Source: Pyramidobacter piscolens W5455
Lineage (GTDB): Bacteria > Synergistota > Synergistia > Synergistales > Dethiosulfovibrionaceae
Length of the DNA: 64,000 nucleotides
Assembly (NCBI RefSeq): GCF_000177335.1
Contig: NZ_ADFP01000135.1
Coordinates: forward strand, 37,907-101,906
Direction: 5' to 3'
The notes under the pieces were generated by a model. That model was not told the DNA's origin and made no database searches. It saw only the letters and a list, made by a program, of their open reading frames with translations. Made by a program: the position numbers and the translations under genes. Positions 16,524-24,344 of the stretch are shown here, piece by piece (position 1 is the stretch's first letter; every line of letters begins with the position of its first letter).

Positions 16524-18500
16524 ATGACCGATTCCGAAAAATTGTTAAAAGGCCTGAACGAGGCTCAGCGCGAAGCCGTGACCTTCACGGGCGCGCCGCA
16601 GCTCGTGCTGGCCGGGGCGGGAAGCGGCAAGACCCGCGTGCTGACGAGTAAGATCGCCTGGCTGATCGCCGCGCAGAACGTCAAACCGTGGCGCGTGCTG
16701 GCGGTGACTTTTACCAACAAGGCGGCGCGGGAAATGAGCGAACGCGTCGAAAAACTGTTGGGCGGATCGCTGGGCGGCGCCCAGATCTGCACGTTTCACT
16801 CCTACGGTTTGAACCTGCTTTTCCGCAACCGCGAGCTGCTGCGCGACCGGGGCTACAACCCCAGCTTCGTGATCTACGACCGTTCCGATTCCCTGACGGC
16901 CGTCAAACACGTCATGCAGGAACTGAACATCGACACCGAGAAATTCGCGCCCTCGTGGGCGCTGAACAGGATCTCGGAGATCAAATCTTCCGCCGACCCC
17001 GCTTCGGTGCAGTTTTCCGCCTACGACAACTTCATGGGCGACGTGTACGAAAAATACTCGCAGGCGCTCAGGGAGCAGGGCGCGTTCGATTTCGACGACC
17101 TGATCGCGGTGCCTCTGGCCCTGCTGAAAAGCGATCCCGAACTGCTCGAGCGGGAGCGGGAGCGCCTGCAGTGGGTGCTCGTCGACGAATATCAGGACGT
17201 CAACGGCTCGCAGTATCAGATGATGAGGCTGCTCGTCGGCGGTTCGAACAACCTGATGGTCGTGGGCGACCCCGACCAGTCCATCTACGGCTGGCGCGGC
17301 GCGAATTACGCCACGATCATGAACTTCGAGCGCGATTTCCCCAACGCCCGGGTAACGTTGCTGGAGCAGAACTACCGTTCCACCGCCATGATCCTCGACG
17401 CCTCGAATCAACTGATCCGGCACAACAAAAACCGTCGCGAGAAAAACCTGCGCACAAACCGGGAAGAAGGGCAGAAAGTCGGCGTCTGGTATCTGCGCGA
17501 CGAAAAAGCGGAGGCCGAAGCGCTGGCGCGGGAGATCGTCGGCCTCACCGCGGCGTATCATTACGGCGACATCGCCGTCCTTTACCGCATGAACGCCCTC
17601 AGCCGCGTGCTCGAACAGGCCCTGATCGAGGCTGGCATCCCGTATCGCATCGTGCGCGGCACCAGCTTCTACGACCGCAAGGAAGTCCGCGACGTCGTCG
17701 CGTTTATGCGCCTGGCCGTCAACCCGTGGGATCTCGTGGCCCTGAACCGCGTCGGCAACCTGCCGGCACGCGCTCTTGGCCCGAAGAGCCTCGAGAAGCT
17801 CGGCGTCTGGATGCGGGAAAACGCCAAAGGCGCGGCGGAAGACGTGTGGGGAACCGTGAAAGCGAAAAAAGGCGGCCTGACCGGCAAAGCCGCCGAAGGC
17901 GCCGTGCAGCTGGCCGACCACATGCTGACGCTGCTGGAGCGCCAGCACAGCCTGCCGCTGGTGCTCGATTGGATCTTGAACGGCGTTGGTTATGAGAATC
18001 TGTTGATGAAAGCCGAACCCGCCGATTGGGAAGAACGGGTGGAGAACGTGCGCGAGCTGCTCTCCGTCGCGCCGGAAGGGGAAAATCTCGCCGAAGTGCT
18101 GGACCAGGTCTCGCTCTACACCGACATGGACACGCAGAACGAAACGCGCGACGCCGTCAATCTGTCGTCGCTTCACGCCGCCAAGGGGCTCGAATTTCCC
18201 GTCGTTTTCATGACCGGCATGGAGGAGGGGATTTTCCCTCACAGCCGCAGTTCCGACAGCCAGGAAGAGTTGGAGGAAGAACGTCGTCTCTGCTACGTCG
18301 GCATGACGCGCGCCGAAGAAAAACTCTATATGAGCGGCGCGCGTCAGCGCCGTCTGTTCGGCGTCGTGCTGCGGGAAGGTTTTTCGCGCTTCCTGGCCGA
18401 GCTGCCCGACGAATGTACGGAAGTTTTCGAGCAGAAGGAGGAACCCGAACGCTATGGCTACGGTCGCTATCGCCCTTACCGGCGAGCCGGGCGCTGGTAA
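16524..18500 (+). CDS. pcrA: ATP-dependent DNA helicase, UvrD/PcrA type
   Basis: The 658-residue superfamily 1A 3'-5' helicase acts in repair and removal of RecA or stalled transcription. Motifs in order: the Q-motif LNEAQREAV, Walker A GAGSGKT (31-37), AVTFTNKAAREM, DEYQDVNGSQ (Walker B), GDPDQSIYGWRGA, LEQNYRS, then ASxHAAKGLEFPVVF-type motif V and VGMTRAEEKLY. It is shorter than typical PcrA (about 720-750), mainly at the C-terminus, where the Tudor-like RNA-polymerase-binding tail seems missing. Its last 47 nt overlap coaE. Confidence 0.93.
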   Translation: MTDSEKLLKGLNEAQREAVTFTGAPQLVLAGAGSGKTRVLTSKIAWLIAAQNVKPWRVLAVTFTNKAAREMSERVEKLLGGSLGGAQICTFHSYGLNLLFRNRELLRDRGYNPSFVIYDRSDSLTAVKHVMQELNIDTEKFAPSWALNRISEIKSSADPASVQFSAYDNFMGDVYEKYSQALREQGAFDFDDLIAVPLALLKSDPELLERERERLQWVLVDEYQDVNGSQYQMMRLLVGGSNNLMVVGDPDQSIYGWRGANYATIMNFERDFPNARVTLLEQNYRSTAMILDASNQLIRHNKNRREKNLRTNREEGQKVGVWYLRDEKAEAEALAREIVGLTAAYHYGDIAVLYRMNALSRVLEQALIEAGIPYRIVRGTSFYDRKEVRDVVAFMRLAVNPWDLVALNRVGNLPARALGPKSLEKLGVWMRENAKGAAEDVWGTVKAKKGGLTGKAAEGAVQLADHMLTLLERQHSLPLVLDWILNGVGYENLLMKAEPADWEERVENVRELLSVAPEGENLAEVLDQVSLYTDMDTQNETRDAVNLSSLHAAKGLEFPVVFMTGMEEGIFPHSRSSDSQEELEEERRLCYVGMTRAEEKLYMSGARQRRLFGVVLREGFSRFLAELPDECTEVFEQKEEPERYGYGRYRPYRRAGRW

Positions 18501-19065
18501 GTCCACGGCGGCGCAGTGGTTCCGCGCCCGCGGCGCCGCGCTGCTGGACGCCGACGGGATCGTCCGCGGACTCTGGGACGGCGGCGAGCTGCCGGAAAAG
18601 GCTCGCGCCCGCTGGGGAGAATCGGTGTTCGGCGCCGACGGGAAGATCGACAAAAAAGCCGTCGCGGCGCGAGTCTTCGCCGACGACGAAGAGTATCGCT
18701 GGCTCTGCCGCGTTACCCATCCCGTCGTTTTGGCCAGGATGGGGGCGGCTCTGCCGGAAGACGGCGTCGTCGTGGCCGAGATCCCCATGTTGTTCGAGGC
18801 GGGGCGCCCCGACTGGGTGGACAAAGTGCTGTTCATGGCCGCCGCTCCGCGGCTCCGCGCGGAACGCAACCGCTTCCGCGGGCTCGACGAGGCCGAACTG
18901 GCGCGGCGGGAACGGTTCTTTATGGATCGCGAGCGCCGTATGGCGCTGTCCGACTGGGTAATCTGCAACGACGGTTCCATGGAGAATCTTGAAGCGCAAT
19001 TGGAAAAAATCTGGCGGGAAATCCAAGCGCTGCGATCCCGCCGTGAAGCGCAAACTGACTGTTGA
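18454..19065 (+). CDS. coaE: Dephospho-CoA kinase
   Basis: The 203-residue enzyme phosphorylates dephospho-CoA in the last step of CoA synthesis. Features: Walker A GEPGAGKST near residues 10-18, LLDADGIVR for the CoA-binding lid, THPVVLARM, and VAEIPMLFEAG typical of CoaE (PLLFE region). AGAAGGAGGAA lies upstream of the ATG inside pcrA. The 47-nt overlap in a different frame indicates translational coupling. It is followed 17 nt later by the protease gene. Confidence 0.92.
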   Translation: MATVAIALTGEPGAGKSTAAQWFRARGAALLDADGIVRGLWDGGELPEKARARWGESVFGADGKIDKKAVAARVFADDEEYRWLCRVTHPVVLARMGAALPEDGVVVAEIPMLFEAGRPDWVDKVLFMAAAPRLRAERNRFRGLDEAELARRERFFMDRERRMALSDWVICNDGSMENLEAQLEKIWREIQALRSRREAQTDC

Positions 19066-19082
19066 AAAGGTGAATCCGCATC

Positions 19083-19718
19083 ATGAATCGATTTTTTGTC
19101 GAAGCCGGGCGGGAATTCATTTCCCTGCTGCCGGCCGTGCCCGCGATCCTGTGGGCCATTTCGTTCCACGAGTTTTGCCATGGCTGGGTCGCGCTGCGCT
19201 GCGGCGATCCTACGGCGAGGGACGCCGGGCGTCTGACCCTGAACCCCATGGCGCATTTCGACCTTTGGGGCGCCCTGTGCATGTTTTTGTTCCACTTTGG
19301 CTGGGCGCGTCCCGTGCCGATCGATCCCTATAATTTCAGACGCCCGCGCCGCGACCTGTTCCTCGTCTCCGTCGCGGGCGTCGCGGGCAACATTCTCACC
19401 GCCGTCGCCGTCGGACTGGCGATCCGCGGGCTGATCCGTTTCTTCCCCGCGGCGCTTTTCGGCAATTACGGTCTGCAACAGGTGCTGATCGCTTTCGTGA
19501 CGATCAACCTGAACTTCGCTGTCTTCAATCTGATCCCGGTGCCGCCGCTCGACGGCTCCAAACTGCTGGCCCTTGTCCTGCCGCGGACGGCTCGTCCCGC
19601 GTTCGAATGGCTCGATCGTTACAGCCTGCCGGTGCTGCTGGCCTTGATCTACCTCGGCGTCGTCGGGCGCCTGATGTCCCCGGCCGTCCGCTGGGGGCTG
19701 CGTCTGATCCTGGGTTAG
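19083..19718 (+). CDS. Site-2-protease-like membrane metalloprotease (M50 family)
   Basis: This 211-residue integral membrane protein has about five membrane segments. The zinc motif HEFCH (H29, E30, H33) lies in the first one, NPMAHFDLWG follows, and the third ligand motif NLIPVPPLDGSKLL is near residues 150-166. This is the compact M50 group without PDZ domain, common in bacteria, with unknown substrates. It sits in an apparent operon after coaE and before an AbrB-family protein. Confidence 0.88.
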   Translation: MNRFFVEAGREFISLLPAVPAILWAISFHEFCHGWVALRCGDPTARDAGRLTLNPMAHFDLWGALCMFLFHFGWARPVPIDPYNFRRPRRDLFLVSVAGVAGNILTAVAVGLAIRGLIRFFPAALFGNYGLQQVLIAFVTINLNFAVFNLIPVPPLDGSKLLALVLPRTARPAFEWLDRYSLPVLLALIYLGVVGRLMSPAVRWGLRLILG

Positions 19719-19756
19719 ACGCAAGGCGGCTGTTGCGGAAGGATCGGAGGCTGGCG

Positions 19757-20818
19757 ATGGAGATTTTCGCTCGTTCGGCAGGAACCGCCGCGCTTTTCGC
19801 CGTCGGCTACGCGGGATTCCGCGGCGCAAAAAAGATGGGCTGGCCTGCCGCGGCCATGCTCGGATCGTTGTTTCTGCTGGGACTTCTCAACCTGTCGGGG
19901 CTCAGGCTGCCCTTTTACCAAGCGCCGGTGTCCTTCGTTTCCAAAGTTTTGAGCGGCGTCATTCTCGGGCAGCGGATCGACCGCCACATGGCGAGCGCGG
20001 TCAGAAAGATGCTTTTGCCCGTCTCGCTGGCGTCGTTTTGGATGGTCATGGCTTCGATTGCGACCGGTCTGCTGCTGTTCGCCGTCGCCGGCGGCAGGCT
20101 CTCGCTGATGACCTGCCTGGCCTCGTCGTCGGCCGGCGGCATCGCGGAAATGTCGATCTTCGCCATGTCCGCCGGCGCCGACGTGGGCATCGTGGCTTTC
20201 TTCCAGTCCGTGCGAATCATCGTGCTGTACGCGACGCTGCCGTTTTCCACGGGCTGGCTGGCGCGCCGCGCGTCCGGCGCCGTCTTGCCGAAAGCGCCGG
20301 CGCCGGACGCGGAGACGAGAGTTTCCTTTACGCCCGGCGAGATCGCCCGCTTCGCGGCCGTCACTGGCGCGCTGGCGTTGCTTTTTGAGGCGGCGCGTTT
20401 CCCGTCGGCGTACATGATCGGGGCTATGTGCGGAGCCGGCGTCATGAATCTTCGCTCGGGGAAGGTGATGACTCTCCCGCCGCGGCTGCGCAGTGCCGCC
20501 CAGATCTGTCTGAGCATGACCATCAGCGTGGGGCTGTCGCCGCGCACGATTCATCTGGTGAGGGAACTTTTCTTCCCGCTGGCGTTCTCGGTGGCGCTGA
20601 TTCAAGCCTTTTCGTTCCTGCTCGCCTGGATCATGCACCGCCTTACCCGTTGGGACGTCATGACCTCCGTGCTTGCCACCTGCCCCGGCGGCCTCAGCCA
20701 AGTGGCGTTTTTTGCGGAGGATCTGCATGCCGACCCGTTGATCGTCGGCGTCTTCCACGCCGTGCGCATGATCTCCATCGTCGTCTGCGTGCCTTTGATC
20801 GCGCGGCTCTTTGCCTGA
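19757..20818 (+). CDS. AbrB-family (PF05145-type) membrane protein
   Basis: This 353-residue hydrophobic protein has two repeats of about five membrane segments each. It resembles the 'AbrB / putative ammonia monooxygenase' membrane family, which is unrelated to the AbrB transition-state regulator. Conserved-looking sites are SSSAGGIAEMS in the first half and TCPGGLSQVAFFAEDL in the second, the duplicated Gly-containing signature of the family. The function is unproven; a transport role is usually assumed. I chose the ATG at 19757 behind CGGAGG, because the open frame upstream overlaps the protease gene. It ends the operon before a strong terminator. Confidence 0.78.
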   Translation: MEIFARSAGTAALFAVGYAGFRGAKKMGWPAAAMLGSLFLLGLLNLSGLRLPFYQAPVSFVSKVLSGVILGQRIDRHMASAVRKMLLPVSLASFWMVMASIATGLLLFAVAGGRLSLMTCLASSSAGGIAEMSIFAMSAGADVGIVAFFQSVRIIVLYATLPFSTGWLARRASGAVLPKAPAPDAETRVSFTPGEIARFAAVTGALALLFEAARFPSAYMIGAMCGAGVMNLRSGKVMTLPPRLRSAAQICLSMTISVGLSPRTIHLVRELFFPLAFSVALIQAFSFLLAWIMHRLTRWDVMTSVLATCPGGLSQVAFFAEDLHADPLIVGVFHAVRMISIVVCVPLIARLFA

Positions 20819-20827
20819 GCCGAATAC

Positions 20828-20872
20828 AAAAAAATGACCTCTGCCGATGCGACGGCGGAGGTCATTTTTTTG
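20828..20872. terminator. Bidirectional terminator between the AbrB-family gene and slyD
   Basis: An A-tract, a stem of about 14 bp with one G-U pair (about 20832-20846 with 20853-20867) and a T-tract. The symmetry suits the convergent genes. Confidence 0.9.
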
Positions 20873-20941
20873 TCTGCGTTCATGCTGGATCTTTCAACTC
20901 ATCCCGATTTTCAACGACGGCTCTTCATTGAAAATTAATAC

Positions 20942-21367
20942 TCAGAGAATCTCCACGACGGTGACTTCGAAGTTCAGTTCCTTGCCGGCCAGGGAATGGT
21001 TGGCGTCGAGCGTGACGGCCCCGTCGTCTTTGACCGCGGCGACGGTAACGGGGCGGCGCCCCATCTGGAGCTGATCGCCAACGCGCGGCGTGTAGCCTTT
21101 GGGCATACGGTCCGCTTCGACGGTGACGAGCATGTCGTCGCGGCGTCGGCCGTAGGCTTCTTCGGGAGCGAGCTTGAGGTTTTTCGTTTCGCCGACGGCC
21201 ATGCCTTCGACGCCCTTGTCGAAGCCGGCGATCATCTGTCCGGCGCCGACGGTGAACTCCAGCGGCGGCCGTTTGTTGAGCACGGAAGAGTCGAAAACGG
21301 AACCGTCGTTCAGCGTTCCCGTGTAATGCACGCGGATCTTGTCGCCTTTTTTCACTGTTTGAGACAT
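20942..21367 (-). CDS. slyD: SlyD-like FKBP-type peptidyl-prolyl isomerase
   Basis: The 141-residue protein has an FKBP half (VHYTGTLNDGSVFDSS, and the PPLEFTVGAGQMIAGFDKGVEGM region) split by the insert-in-flap chaperone domain (about residues 70-125), as in SlyD. The His/Cys-rich metal-binding tail of E. coli SlyD is absent. Such proteins speed proline isomerisation and bind nascent chains at the ribosome exit. It is the last gene of a minus-strand operon, 3 nt after the ABC-F gene. Confidence 0.9.
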   Translation of the reverse strand: MSQTVKKGDKIRVHYTGTLNDGSVFDSSVLNKRPPLEFTVGAGQMIAGFDKGVEGMAVGETKNLKLAPEEAYGRRRDDMLVTVEADRMPKGYTPRVGDQLQMGRRPVTVAAVKDDGAVTLDANHSLAGKELNFEVTVVEIL

Positions 21368-21370
21368 CGT

Positions 21371-23305
21371 TCATTCTCCCTTTTCGATTTTTTCGATGAT
21401 TTCCATCAGTTCTTCCCAGCGGCCGGTCGCGGCCTCGAGTTCCGCGCCGGCGTCCGCAAGGTCTTTCATGAGCGTCTGGATTCTGTTTGAATCGGCGATC
21501 ACTTCCGGCCGGCAAAGTTCTTTTTCGTCTCGTCCTTTGCGTCTTTCCAAGTCGTCGATCCGCTCTTCAAGCGCGGCGAGTTCGTCCGCGTAAACTTTTT
21601 TGCGGCGATAGATTTCGTTGCGCCGCCGCGCTTCTTCGCGTTTTTTGTCGCGTTCGCCGCCGCGTTTCGAATCGGTGGCGGCGGCCGGGACGTTCTGCGC
21701 GAGCGACGCTTGGCGCTGTTCGATGAAGCGGCTGTAATTGCCGGCGTAGTCGTGCAGGGCCCCGTCGCGCAGTTCCCAAACGCGCTGCGCGAGCTGGTTC
21801 AGGAAAAAACGGTCGTGCGAGACGATCAGCAGCGTGCCGTCGTAGGCGAGCAGAGCCTGCTGAAAGAGCTCCCGCGTGGTCATGTCGAGGTGGTTGGTCG
21901 GTTCGTCGAGGATCAGGAAGTTCGAGGGGTTCATGAGGATCTTGACGAGGGAAAGGCGCGATTTCTCGCCGCCGGAAAGCACTTTGACGGGTTTGTGAAT
22001 GTCGTCGCCGCTGAACAGGAACGAGCCCAGCAAGGTGCGTTTTTCCACCTCGGACATCGCCATGTTGAGCGGATAGATTTCCTGCCAGACGGTGCGGTCG
22101 TAGTTCAGGTTTTCGGCGCTTTCCTGCGAGAAGAATGCGGGCAGCACGTGATAGCCGGTTTCGCAGCTTCCGGAGGTGGGGCGCTCTTTGCCTGAAATGA
22201 GGCGCGAAAGCGTGGATTTTCCGGCTCCGTTCACGCCGACGAGGGCGATCTTCTGTCCCCGTTCGACGGTCGCATTGAGGTGATCAAAGACGCGGTGCGC
22301 TCCGTAGGCCATGCCGAGATCGTTCAGCGTCAGGACGACGTGTCCGCTGGGCGGGCAGGGCGGAAATTTCAGCGTTATGCGACGGGCCGCCGTTTCCGCT
22401 TGGATGATTTGGATCTTTTCAAGCGCCTTGACGCGGCTTTGCACCTGCGCGGCCTTTGTGGCTTTGTAACGGAAACGTTCGATGAATTCTTTCGTCCTGG
22501 CGATCTCTTCCTTTTGGCGGGCGGCGGAGCGTTCAAGCTGGGCTTTCTGCTCTTCCGAGGCGCGCAGATAATCCGAGAAATTGCCCTTATAAACGCGGAT
22601 CCTGCCGGAATGGAGCTCGGCGATGCCTTTCATGACCTTGTCCATAAAGACGCGGTCGTGGGAAATGGCCACGAGCGTACCGCGATAGTCGGAGAGCCAG
22701 TTTTCCAGCCACTCCATGCTCTCTGTGTCGAGATGGTTGGTCGGTTCGTCGAGGAGCAGGATGTCGGGGCGCGACAGCAGCAGCCCGGCCAGCGTGACGC
22801 GCATCTTCCATCCGCCGGAGAACTCTCCGCAGGGTTTGGCGTCGTCGCCGTCATGGAACCCCAGTCCGCGCAAAGCCTTGCGTGACATCGCCTCAAAAGA
22901 ATAGCCGCCGAGTTTTTCATAGGCGGCGGCCGCTTCATCGTGCAGCTTCATCAGGCGGGCGTGTTCGTTTTCGGGCGCGGCGGCGAGTTCTTCGGAACAT
23001 CGCTTGAGCCTCTTCTCTGCCGCCGTAATGCCGGTACGATCTTTGAGGTACTGCATCAGCGTGACGTCGGGCAGCTCCGCCAGATCCTGGGGCAAATAAC
23101 CGACCGTCGCGGAAAGAGGGGAGACGTTGATCTCGCCGCTGTCGGCGCTCACTTGCCCGACTATGGCGCGCAGCAGCGTGGTTTTGCCGACGCCATTTGG
23201 GCCGACGAGTCCCGTGCGGCTTCCGGCGTCGATCTGCCAGTTCAGGCCATCGAAAATTTTCCGGCCGCCGGCAAAGGTCAGATTGAGGTCTCTGATCCGT
23301 ATCAT
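21371..23305 (-). CDS. ABC-F family ATPase (Uup/YheS/Ettx-like)
   Basis: This 644-residue soluble protein has two ABC domains and no membrane segments. The first has Walker A GPNGVGKT, signature FSGGWKMR and LLLDEPTNHLD. The second has GVNGAGKS, signature LSGGEKSR and LILDEPTNHLD. The inter-domain linker (about residues 235-310) is long and helical, like the P-site tRNA-interaction motif of ribosome-bound ABC-F proteins, and a C-terminal coiled coil (about 545-640) resembles Uup. ABC-F proteins act on stalled or antibiotic-bound ribosomes. Its start overlaps the coiled-coil gene by 4 nt. Which subfamily it joins needs a tree. Confidence 0.92.
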   Translation of the reverse strand: MIRIRDLNLTFAGGRKIFDGLNWQIDAGSRTGLVGPNGVGKTTLLRAIVGQVSADSGEINVSPLSATVGYLPQDLAELPDVTLMQYLKDRTGITAAEKRLKRCSEELAAAPENEHARLMKLHDEAAAAYEKLGGYSFEAMSRKALRGLGFHDGDDAKPCGEFSGGWKMRVTLAGLLLSRPDILLLDEPTNHLDTESMEWLENWLSDYRGTLVAISHDRVFMDKVMKGIAELHSGRIRVYKGNFSDYLRASEEQKAQLERSAARQKEEIARTKEFIERFRYKATKAAQVQSRVKALEKIQIIQAETAARRITLKFPPCPPSGHVVLTLNDLGMAYGAHRVFDHLNATVERGQKIALVGVNGAGKSTLSRLISGKERPTSGSCETGYHVLPAFFSQESAENLNYDRTVWQEIYPLNMAMSEVEKRTLLGSFLFSGDDIHKPVKVLSGGEKSRLSLVKILMNPSNFLILDEPTNHLDMTTRELFQQALLAYDGTLLIVSHDRFFLNQLAQRVWELRDGALHDYAGNYSRFIEQRQASLAQNVPAAATDSKRGGERDKKREEARRRNEIYRRKKVYADELAALEERIDDLERRKGRDEKELCRPEVIADSNRIQTLMKDLADAGAELEAATGRWEELMEIIEKIEKGE

Positions 23306-24297
23306 GGCGACGGATGTTCGCCTTTTTCCGCGGATTTCAGGATCAACTGACGGCGGAGCTCGTCGGCGCGGAGCTCAAGCTGCTTTTCCATATCTTGTTT
23401 CAACGCTTCGATCGCGCGCCGGTGATCGTCGTTGAGCTGTTCGATCTGATAGTGGGCGCGGTTGAGTTCGTGCGCTTTGTCCTCGAGGACGCTTTTCAGG
23501 GCTTCCATCTGCGACTGATACTGCCGTCCCGTTTGCAGCTGGATCAGCGACAGTTTGCGCTCGTACTCGCGCTGCTGGTCGGCGGCGCGGCGTTCCTGTT
23601 CGGAAGCGGCCGCCTCGTGACGGGCCAGATCGTTCTGCAGCTTTTCCAGCTGCCGTTTTTGTTCGCGTTTGATGCGTGCCAGCTCTTCCAGCGCCGCGTT
23701 TTTTTCGCGCTCGGCGATGCTGCCCAGGGACTGGGTTCGGGCGATGGCCTCGGCGGCGCTGCGGGCGCGGTCTTCCGCGATTTGGATGCTTTCGTGCAGG
23801 TTCACTTTTTCCTGCTCGTACTTCAGCGTCAGCGCATCGAGTGCCGTCTTGTGCTTGCGGGCGGCTCTGGCCGCTTCGGTATTCAGTTCTTCGATATGGG
23901 TCCGAAGGTGAGCGGCTTCTTCTTTCGCGGCGCGCAGCTGGCTTTTGGCTTCTTCAACGCGGTGGGCGTCGCCTCGGTAAACGGCGAGCTGTTCCTTGAG
24001 CTGCGTTATTTCGAGCTTCAGCGAGGCTTCGCCGCGGCGCGCTTCGGAAAGCTCCATGTGAGCGTCCATGAAATTTTTTCGGAGCACTTCCAGTTCGTTC
24101 TCCCTTTCGTCAAGCCGCTTGCGGAGCAAAAGCGTTTCGCGCCCGTTCTGCTCCTTTTCGTTGATCAGGAGGTCTTTCTGGCGTACGGCGACCTGAAATA
24201 TCTGCTTGCCGAACGCCTCAAGCTGAGCGAGGGCCCGGCGAAACGCTTCTTCGTCAGGGATGGGATCAACGACGCTTTTGTCAATTTGTTCCTGCAT
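23302..24297 (-). CDS. Coiled-coil protein of unknown function
   Basis: The 331-residue protein is almost entirely Glu/Lys/Arg/Ala/Leu-rich heptad sequence from about residue 15 to 315, with no signal peptide or membrane segment, so it is likely a cytoplasmic filament-like or scaffold protein. I do not recognise a family. It sits between the flavoprotein and the ABC-F gene and overlaps the latter's ATG by 4 nt, so their expression is coupled. A ribosome- or RNA-linked role is suggested only by the neighbours. Confidence 0.7.
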   Translation of the reverse strand: MQEQIDKSVVDPIPDEEAFRRALAQLEAFGKQIFQVAVRQKDLLINEKEQNGRETLLLRKRLDERENELEVLRKNFMDAHMELSEARRGEASLKLEITQLKEQLAVYRGDAHRVEEAKSQLRAAKEEAAHLRTHIEELNTEAARAARKHKTALDALTLKYEQEKVNLHESIQIAEDRARSAAEAIARTQSLGSIAEREKNAALEELARIKREQKRQLEKLQNDLARHEAAASEQERRAADQQREYERKLSLIQLQTGRQYQSQMEALKSVLEDKAHELNRAHYQIEQLNDDHRRAIEALKQDMEKQLELRADELRRQLILKSAEKGEHPSP

Positions 24298-24344
24298 ACT
24301 ACCGGCCTTCCTGTTGAGAGATGGATTGTGTTGCGTCTTTTGCT

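Noticed and set aside
16545..19829. 1094-codon open frame on the minus strand opposite hypB-pcrA-coaE and the M50 protease gene
   Set aside because: It lies entirely antisense to well-recognised genes. In GC-rich coding DNA the codon bias of the sense strand keeps antisense frames open.
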